Of a stretch of 64,000 nt of DNA, positions 59,183 through 64,000 are shown piece by piece (the stretch's first letter is position 1; every line of letters starts with the position of its first letter). The notes under the pieces were generated by a model that was not told the DNA's origin, did no database searches, and saw only the letters and a list, made by a program, of their open reading frames with translations. Source of the DNA: Marinobacter orientalis (lineage in GTDB: Bacteria > Pseudomonadota > Gammaproteobacteria > Pseudomonadales > Oleiphilaceae); NCBI RefSeq assembly GCF_004792665.1, contig NZ_SRZX01000001.1:558001-622000 (forward strand), given 5' to 3'. Both the position numbers and the translations under genes were made by a program.

Positions 59183-60703
59183 TCAGAAGAAGCCCAGCGG
59201 GTTGATATCGAAGCTGACCAGCAGGTTCTTGGTCTGCTGGTAGTGATCCAGCGCCATCTTGTGGTTCTCACGGCCAACACCGGATTTCTTGTAACCACCG
59301 AAAGCGGCGTGAGCCGGATACTGGTGGTAGCAGTTGGTCCATACGCGGCCCGCCTGAATACCACGGCCCATGCGGTAGGCACGGTTGATGTCGCGGGTCC
59401 AGAGACCGGCACCGAGACCGAACTCGGTGTCGTTGGCAATGGCCAGGGCTTCTTCCTCGTCCCTGAAGGTGGTAACACCCACCACAGGGCCAAAGATTTC
59501 CTCCTGGAACACGCGCATGTCGTTCCTGCCTTTCAGCAGCGTGGGCTGGACATAGAAACCGTTGTTGTACTCACCTTCCATTTCCTCACGGCCACCGCCG
59601 GTCAGCACTTCCGCGCCTTCCTGCTTGCCGATTTCGAGGTAGGACATGATCTTGTCGAATTGCTCCTTGCTGGCCTGGGCACCCACCTGCACGTCGGTGT
59701 CCAGCGGGTTGCCACGCTTGATGGCCTTGGTGCGTTCGATAACCTTGGCCATGAACTCGTCGTACATGTCTTCCTGAATCAGGGCGCGGGAGGGGCAGGT
59801 GCACACTTCGCCCTGATTGAAGAACGCCAATACCAGGCCTTCCACGCACTTGTCGATGAATTCCGGCTCGGCTTTCATCACGTCGGAGAAGTAGATGTTG
59901 GGAGACTTGCCACCCAGTTCCACGGTGGACGGAATGATGTTCTCGGCCGCGCACTTGAGAATGTGGGCACCCACTGGCGTAGAGCCGGTAAATGCGATCT
60001 TGGCGATGCGCTTGCTGGTAGCAAGGGCCTGACCGGCCTCGATGCCGTACCCGTTGACGATGTTGATCACACCCGGCGGCAGCAGGTCACCGATCAGGTC
60101 CATCAGGATCAGGATGCTGGCCGGGGTCTGCTCAGCGGGCTTCATCACCGTACAGTTGCCCGCTGCAAGGCATGGCGCCAGTTTCCACACCGCCATTAGC
60201 AGCGGGAAGTTCCAGGGAATGATCTGGCCGACAACGCCAAGGGGCTCGTTGTAGTGATAAGCCACGGTGTTGTTGTCAATGGCGCTGGAGGTGTCTTCCT
60301 GGGCACGGATACAGCCGGCGAAATAACGGAAATGGTCCACGGCCAGTGGCAGGTCAGCGTTGATGGTTTCGCGAACCGCCTTGCCGTTGTCCCAGGTTTC
60401 AGCAACCGCGAGCATCTCGATGTTCTGCTCGATGCGGTCGGCAATTTTCAGCAGGATGTTGGAACGCTCGGTGGTAGAGGTCTTGCCCCAGCCCGGGGCG
60501 GCCTTGTGGGCGGCGTCCAGGGCGAGCTCGATGTCTTCAGCCTGGGAACGCGGAATTTCACAGATCACATCACCGGTGACCGGAGTGATGTTTTCAAAGT
60601 ATTGACCTTTGACAGGGGCGACCCACTCGCCGCCGATGTAGTTCTCGTAACGGGGTTTGAAGGAGACGACGGAGCCTTCCTTTCCGGGTTGTGCGTAGAT
60701 CAT
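59183..60703 (-). CDS. exaC: NAD-dependent aldehyde dehydrogenase ExaC
   Basis: Oxidises acetaldehyde to acetate in ethanol catabolism in Pseudomonas. The 506-aa protein has [15 protein letters not shown], the catalytic Glu in [10 protein letters not shown], the catalytic Cys in [13 protein letters not shown], and the C-terminal [26 protein letters not shown] precedes the ATG. It lies upstream of pqqA with a 230-bp gap, the same position as exaC in Pseudomonas; exaA/exaB are absent from the visible flank. Confidence 0.94.
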   Translation of the reverse strand: MIYAQPGKEGSVVSFKPRYENYIGGEWVAPVKGQYFENITPVTGDVICEIPRSQAEDIELALDAAHKAAPGWGKTSTTERSNILLKIADRIEQNIEMLAVAETWDNGKAVRETINADLPLAVDHFRYFAGCIRAQEDTSSAIDNNTVAYHYNEPLGVVGQIIPWNFPLLMAVWKLAPCLAAGNCTVMKPAEQTPASILILMDLIGDLLPPGVINIVNGYGIEAGQALATSKRIAKIAFTGSTPVGAHILKCAAENIIPSTVELGGKSPNIYFSDVMKAEPEFIDKCVEGLVLAFFNQGEVCTCPSRALIQEDMYDEFMAKVIERTKAIKRGNPLDTDVQVGAQASKEQFDKIMSYLEIGKQEGAEVLTGGGREEMEGEYNNGFYVQPTLLKGRNDMRVFQEEIFGPVVGVTTFRDEEEALAIANDTEFGLGAGLWTRDINRAYRMGRGIQAGRVWTNCYHQYPAHAAFGGYKKSGVGRENHKMALDHYQQTKNLLVSFDINPLGFF

Positions 60704-60781
60704 GGTCTTGACCTCTTGTTGTGGTTATCGAAGGGCAACGCGGCCATTCGCGTTTACCCAATCAATGTAGACCCCTTCCCC

Positions 60782-60793
60782 GGATAGTTGAAT
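60782..60793 (-). promoter_or_regulatory. Putative regulator box upstream of exaC
   Basis: On the minus strand ATTCAACTATCC, the partner of the pqqA box, about 85 nt before the exaC ATG. The similar distance suggests a common regulator. Confidence 0.45.
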
Positions 60794-60883
60794 GATGCGA
60801 TGGAGGTGAAAAACTCATCCCTTGGTAGTAGATGGCATAATGGCCGCAGCCATGTGTGGTTCCCGGTCAGGCGGGGGGACTCA

Positions 60884-61732
60884 TCAGGTCATGCAATCCG
60901 GGCAGTACAGCGTTCCCAGGCGGAGGTGATAGCGCACAGTTGTGCCCGCGTCTATCTCTTCACTGCAGCTATCGCAGAGTGAGCCAATATCCAGCGTGAT
61001 TTCACCGTAGCCTGATACCGGAATTTCGATATCACCGATTTTCCGGTTCCAGGGCTCATCCTTGACAATATCAGCCCGGAAACTATTTTCCAGAGCACGC
61101 CATCGCTCTATCAGATGTTCAGGTAGGTTATGGCGCTCCAGGCATTCCACCATGATCGACTCTCTGTAATCGAACAGATCGTTGGATATGACCATCCAGT
61201 GATGGGCGTTTTTTGGTCGGTCCCCGAAGTAGACTTTTTCGCCGGTGAATTTCTGTCGCAGGAACAGATACTGTTTTTCCTGGGCGCGTTGCTGGGTTAC
61301 CCCGTGAAAAAACGGAGAAAGCCTTTCATCCGAAAAAGCTTTTGTATAGAAATCATCCAGAATTGCAGACAGCACGCGACCATTATCCAGTGCCTCCCAC
61401 ATTTCAGGATCAGGCGACAGAAATGCGTCCTGCTGGCGGGCGATACTGCTCGCACGCCTGTTCAGCTTGCCGCTGTTTTTTGGAGCAATCGAAAGTGAGT
61501 CTGTCGGCCTGCAAAGACAGGGAAGAAAAAGTCCCTGACTGATCTGTTCGTCGCTGAGGCCTTTCTGCGACGCCGGGGGAAGCGCGCCTTTTTCCGCAAT
61601 ATGCATGCAGGCGTGGCAGGATCCCTTGCGGCAGGAAAAGGGGAACTTCACACCCTGCCGCAGCATGGCCTCAAGTACGGTTTCCTCCGGGCCACAACTG
61701 TAACTGTTTCCCTGATACTCAACTTTAACCAT
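60884..61732 (-). CDS. [2Fe-2S] ferredoxin-truncated haemoglobin-zinc ribbon fusion
   Basis: A 282-aa three-domain protein. Residues 1-85 are a plant-type ferredoxin with ligands Cys34, Cys39, Cys42 and Cys72 (CRKGSCHAC ... LPC, spacing CX4CX2CX29C). Residues 108-225 look like a truncated haemoglobin: B-helix Tyr in DDFYTKAFSDERLSPFF, GEKVYFGDRPKNAHHWMVIS with the probable proximal His in the HH pair (177/178), and LFDYRESIMVECL. Residues 253-280 form a CX2C-CX2C zinc ribbon (CDSC, CPDC). No signal peptide. It is the last gene of a cassette with two Roadblock proteins. The domain calls are from motifs; the globin is slightly less certain. Function unknown: redox-linked O2 or NO sensing or turnover is plausible. 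Confidence 0.82.
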   Translation of the reverse strand: MVKVEYQGNSYSCGPEETVLEAMLRQGVKFPFSCRKGSCHACMHIAEKGALPPASQKGLSDEQISQGLFLPCLCRPTDSLSIAPKNSGKLNRRASSIARQQDAFLSPDPEMWEALDNGRVLSAILDDFYTKAFSDERLSPFFHGVTQQRAQEKQYLFLRQKFTGEKVYFGDRPKNAHHWMVISNDLFDYRESIMVECLERHNLPEHLIERWRALENSFRADIVKDEPWNRKIGDIEIPVSGYGEITLDIGSLCDSCSEEIDAGTTVRYHLRLGTLYCPDCMT

Positions 61733-61748
61733 AACAAATGCTCACGGG

Positions 61749-62156
61749 TTAATAATCATTACCGATAATCTGGTCGATTTTTGTCGCCGATTTGCGTGCC
61801 TCAAGAAAGATCCGTCCGAGATTGACGGTTGGTTTCGCAGCGACGGCGAGAACCTTGTCTCCACCGGCCCTCACCAGGAGCATCAATCCCTGAGAGCCTT
61901 CTATCAGCAATTGCTTCATCTGGCCCCGGCCGATTTCGTCTGCCGCTCTTTCCGCAAGTGCCAGTAGTGATGCACACATTGCCGCAAAGCGGTCCTGATC
62001 GGTACTCTGGCCAAGCACGGCCCCGATGATGTATCCATCGGTAGTCATTGTGGCTGAAGCTTCTATGTCATTGGAGGAGGCGTTTAGCTCTCGTAAAATC
62101 GACCTTGCGGCACTTGCCTTCGGGTGATTCTGTTCGGGATCAATCACGGCGTTCAT
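61749..62156 (-). CDS. Roadblock/LC7 domain protein (second)
   Basis: A 135-aa Roadblock/LC7 (MglB-like) protein: an N-terminal 25-residue tail, the beta strand EASATMTTDGYIIGAVLG, the helix DRFAAMCASLLALAERAADEIG, and the hairpin QLLIEGSQGLMLLVRAGGDKVLAVAAKPTVNLGRIFLEARK. Known members bind small GTPases or form dimeric scaffolds. It starts 68 nt after the first Roadblock gene and ends 16 nt before the ferredoxin-globin gene. No GTPase gene is in the window. Confidence 0.85.
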   Translation of the reverse strand: MNAVIDPEQNHPKASAARSILRELNASSNDIEASATMTTDGYIIGAVLGQSTDQDRFAAMCASLLALAERAADEIGRGQMKQLLIEGSQGLMLLVRAGGDKVLAVAAKPTVNLGRIFLEARKSATKIDQIIGNDY

Positions 62157-62224
62157 CCGGTCTTCCTTTCTGATGTGGCACTCTCGGAATTGCCTGGCCG
62201 GGATTAACCCGGCCAGCAGATTGA

Positions 62225-62632
62225 TTACATTGCAGCCTCAACTTTAGGGAGAGCCGCGCGGGCTTTTGTAAGAACCATGCCCAGGTTGGCTGTTTTCCGG
62301 CAAACGAAAGTCACCACATGATCCTGCTGGGACTTGGTCCGCATGAATATGTGGATGAGGTTTTCGCTGTTCACAATGATTTCCTGGAAGTAGTGGAAGT
62401 CATCGATTGGCAGGCCTCGTGCTTTCTTGAACATGTTTTCAATGCTGACAACGTTGGGACCCTGGAACAGGTCGGCAGTGGCAGCGGCCAGCATTTCAAG
62501 AACTTCATCCGGATGCGAATCCACTGTTTTGATTCCAAGAAGCATCCCGCTGGAAATGTCTACATAGCCTCCCGCAAGGCATTCAGGAATGGTTGTAATA
62601 GCTTGTTGAATGGCGTTATCAAGGTCGGACAT
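62225..62632 (-). CDS. Roadblock/LC7-like protein (first)
   Basis: A 135-aa protein of the same size as its neighbour but clearly diverged. It has the pattern LAGGYVDISSGMLLGIKTV, a helix HPDEVLEMLAAATADLFQG, and the hairpin FQEIIVNSENLIHIFMRTKSQQDHVVTFVCRKTANLGMVLTKAR, matching the Roadblock fold. The two could form a heterodimer. It lies 38 nt after the ATPase-phosphatase gene. Function unknown. Confidence 0.75.
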   Translation of the reverse strand: MSDLDNAIQQAITTIPECLAGGYVDISSGMLLGIKTVDSHPDEVLEMLAAATADLFQGPNVVSIENMFKKARGLPIDDFHYFQEIIVNSENLIHIFMRTKSQQDHVVTFVCRKTANLGMVLTKARAALPKVEAAM

Positions 62633-62670
62633 CTATTGTTCTCCACATCTTTAAATTTACGCAGTATCAG

Positions 62671-64000
62671 TCAGGATGCCTGCGCGTTTCTTACCCGTTC
62701 AGTCAGAAACAGGGCAAATTTCTCCAGGAACTCCACCTGTGCCTCGGACTGGACCCAGCGGGGCTCGGTACGCCGCACGGTTTCCAGCGAATCCAGCGCG
62801 GCCATGCCTTCCCAGATCAGGCAGCAGGCAAGTATGGTTCCGGTTCGGCCGAGGCCGGCCCTGCAATGGACAGCGACAACACCACCTTCATCACAGAGCC
62901 TCTGTATCATTTTGCAAAGCCCTGCAGCCTGGGTGATTGAAGGCGCCGCCATATCCCGGAACGGGGACCAGATATTCTCGATGCCGTACTCGGCCAGAGC
63001 TTCGGTATCAGGTTTTGTCTCGGTGAGTGTTATCAGGGTGGTGATGCCAACACGTTTCAGTGCCCTGAGGTCATACTCAAGATCCTGAACAATCCCCGGC
63101 CTGGGCGTTCCGGCAAGCTTTCCTTTTTTCAGCCACAGAAAACCTCTCGGCCCAAAACTGTCACTGACATAGGACAGTGCCTCTTCCGGGAGTGGCGGGG
63201 GAGCAGGCGTCTCGGGAGCGAGGGTCTCAGGATCCGCATCTGGAGCGGCAACTGCGCAGGATCCGCTTTTCACAAAGCTTCGCCCGGCGTCACTGACCGG
63301 ATGGCCGAGAAAATCACAGGTCTCTGCCGTCTCATGAACGGTGCCGCCCGCTATCAGAACCATGCGTCCGCCAAGTATTGAGGCGTGAGAAAGATTGTGC
63401 AGTGCAATGAGGATCGAGCGTCGCTGCCCTTCGGCAGCAATATAATCAAGCAGGCGTCCCGCTTCCTGGTCATTCAGGCCGGTCGTTGGCTCGTCCAGTA
63501 ATATCAGGCGGGCTCCTGTAGCCGCGAGCCTCATCGTGGCCAGGTGTCTTTGCTGTGCAAGATCCAGATGGATGACCGGCTCATCAATCCGCTCAACAAG
63601 CTCCTGCAACCCGGCGTTTTCCAGAAGTCTCTGCGCCAGGTGACGTTGCTGTATCGGAGACAGTGATCTTCGTTCCGGAAGATCCTGGATAATGTTTTCG
63701 AGAATGCTCGCCATGACCATTCTGGCGTTCTGTGCGGCAAGAACAGGCCGCTCGCCATCTCCCAGGGGGGCGCCGGCATAGTTTACGCTGCCCCAGGTAC
63801 GAAGATTGGGATTGGGGTCGTTAAAACCGGCCAGCGTGCGCAGCAAGGTTGATTTCCCGGTTCCGCTGGGGCCGAGGAGGATGGTGATTTGGCGGTCCGG
63901 AACCTCGAGGTCGATACTGGCGAGCACCGTTTTTTCGCGGAAAGCCACGCCAAATCCGACAAGCGAGAGAACCGATGGGTTTGAAGTATCCTGTTCGGGG
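62671..64000 (-). CDS. ABC-type ATPase fused to dual-specificity phosphatase (5' end beyond window)
   Basis: The frame is open to the window end, so the true start lies outside; a GTG at 63948 is internal to the ABC fold. The N-terminal part has Walker A GPSGTGKST and Walker B LILLDEPTTGL, but the LSGGQ signature is replaced by LDLAQQR. After a Pro/Ala-rich linker the C-terminal domain has the phosphatase P-loop VHCRAGLGRTG near 62840-62872 and an upstream acid loop SPFRDMAAPS. Such Cys-phosphatases act on phospho-Tyr/Ser/Thr or other phosphate esters. No permease is visible. It is upstream of two Roadblock genes and the ferredoxin-globin. Partner and substrate unknown. Confidence 0.82.
   Translation of the reverse strand, partial: PEQDTSNPSVLSLVGFGVAFREKTVLASIDLEVPDRQITILLGPSGTGKSTLLRTLAGFNDPNPNLRTWGSVNYAGAPLGDGERPVLAAQNARMVMASILENIIQDLPERRSLSPIQQRHLAQRLLENAGLQELVERIDEPVIHLDLAQQRHLATMRLAATGARLILLDEPTTGLNDQEAGRLLDYIAAEGQRRSILIALHNLSHASILGGRMVLIAGGTVHETAETCDFLGHPVSDAGRSFVKSGSCAVAAPDADPETLAPETPAPPPLPEEALSYVSDSFGPRGFLWLKKGKLAGTPRPGIVQDLEYDLRALKRVGITTLITLTETKPDTEALAEYGIENIWSPFRDMAAPSITQAAGLCKMIQRLCDEGGVVAVHCRAGLGRTGTILACCLIWEGMAALDSLETVRRTEPRWVQSEAQVEFLEKFALFLTERVRNAQAS

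Noticed and set aside
59047..59493. Minus-strand frame overlapping the exaC 3' end
   Set aside because: Out of frame with exaC and without family signal; Trp/Arg/Ser-rich as usual for shadows.

Overview
The window looks like chromosomal DNA of a Marinobacter-like marine gammaproteobacterium. This is inferred from moderately high GC, the Pseudomonas-type gene order secG-tRNA-Leu-rimP-nusA-infB and dnaK-dnaJ-dapB-carAB-greA, a tmRNA tag ANDENYALAA, a wax ester synthase/DGAT gene, and a PQQ locus in the Pseudomonas exa/erc order. The genus is an inference. No insertion sequence, integrase, CRISPR array or rRNA was seen.

Region 1 (1-24.9 kb) is a housekeeping block, almost all on the minus strand. 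It holds grpE-dnaK-dnaJ-dapB, carA-carB-greA, rlmE-ftsH-folP-glmM-tpiA-secG, tRNA-Leu(GAG), and rimP-nusA-infB, with infB cut by the window start. yhbY, recN and bamE run on the plus strand, and fur, rnfH and ratA follow on minus. Readable regulation includes sigma-32 promoters for grpE and dnaK, two tandem LexA boxes at recN, an attenuator-like terminator in the carA leader, and a REP-like palindrome after dapB.

Region 2 (24.9-29.1 kb) has a sodium-symporter-family transporter, smpB, a wax ester synthase/DGAT and ssrA (tmRNA).

Region 3 (29.1-36.1 kb) is an extracellular-electron-transfer locus. A CymA/NapC-like tetraheme and a diheme cytochrome diverge from an OmcA/MtrC-family decaheme lipoprotein, an MtrA/DmsE-like decaheme and an MtrB/PioB-like barrel. 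The set carries 26 CXXCH motifs. A perfect FNR/Anr-type palindrome sits in the divergent promoter region, so anaerobic control is likely.

Region 4 (36.2-50.9 kb) is mixed metabolism and transport: TDT/TehA-type transporter, ExoD, a coiled-coil lipoprotein, an acetolactate-synthase-like enzyme, a 673-aa protein with a possible papain/YopT-like Cys-His-Asn triad, mqo, a CaCA exchanger, msrAB, chrA, a metallophosphoesterase, a CarS-like membrane protein and fumC.

Region 5 (51-60.7 kb) is a PQQ/alcohol-oxidation regulon on the minus strand: exaC, pqqA-B-C-D-E, pqqH, ercA, ercS. The upstream regions of pqqA and exaC share a near-identical 12-bp element at similar distance from the start codons. 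No quinoprotein alcohol dehydrogenase gene is present in the window.

Region 6 (60.9-64 kb) is the best candidate for an undescribed system. It is a minus-strand cassette of an ABC-type ATPase fused to a Cys-dependent dual-specificity phosphatase (cut by the window end), two consecutive Roadblock/LC7 proteins, and a [2Fe-2S] ferredoxin-truncated haemoglobin-zinc ribbon fusion. The architecture suggests redox or gas sensing coupled to phospho- and NTPase signalling; that function is inference.
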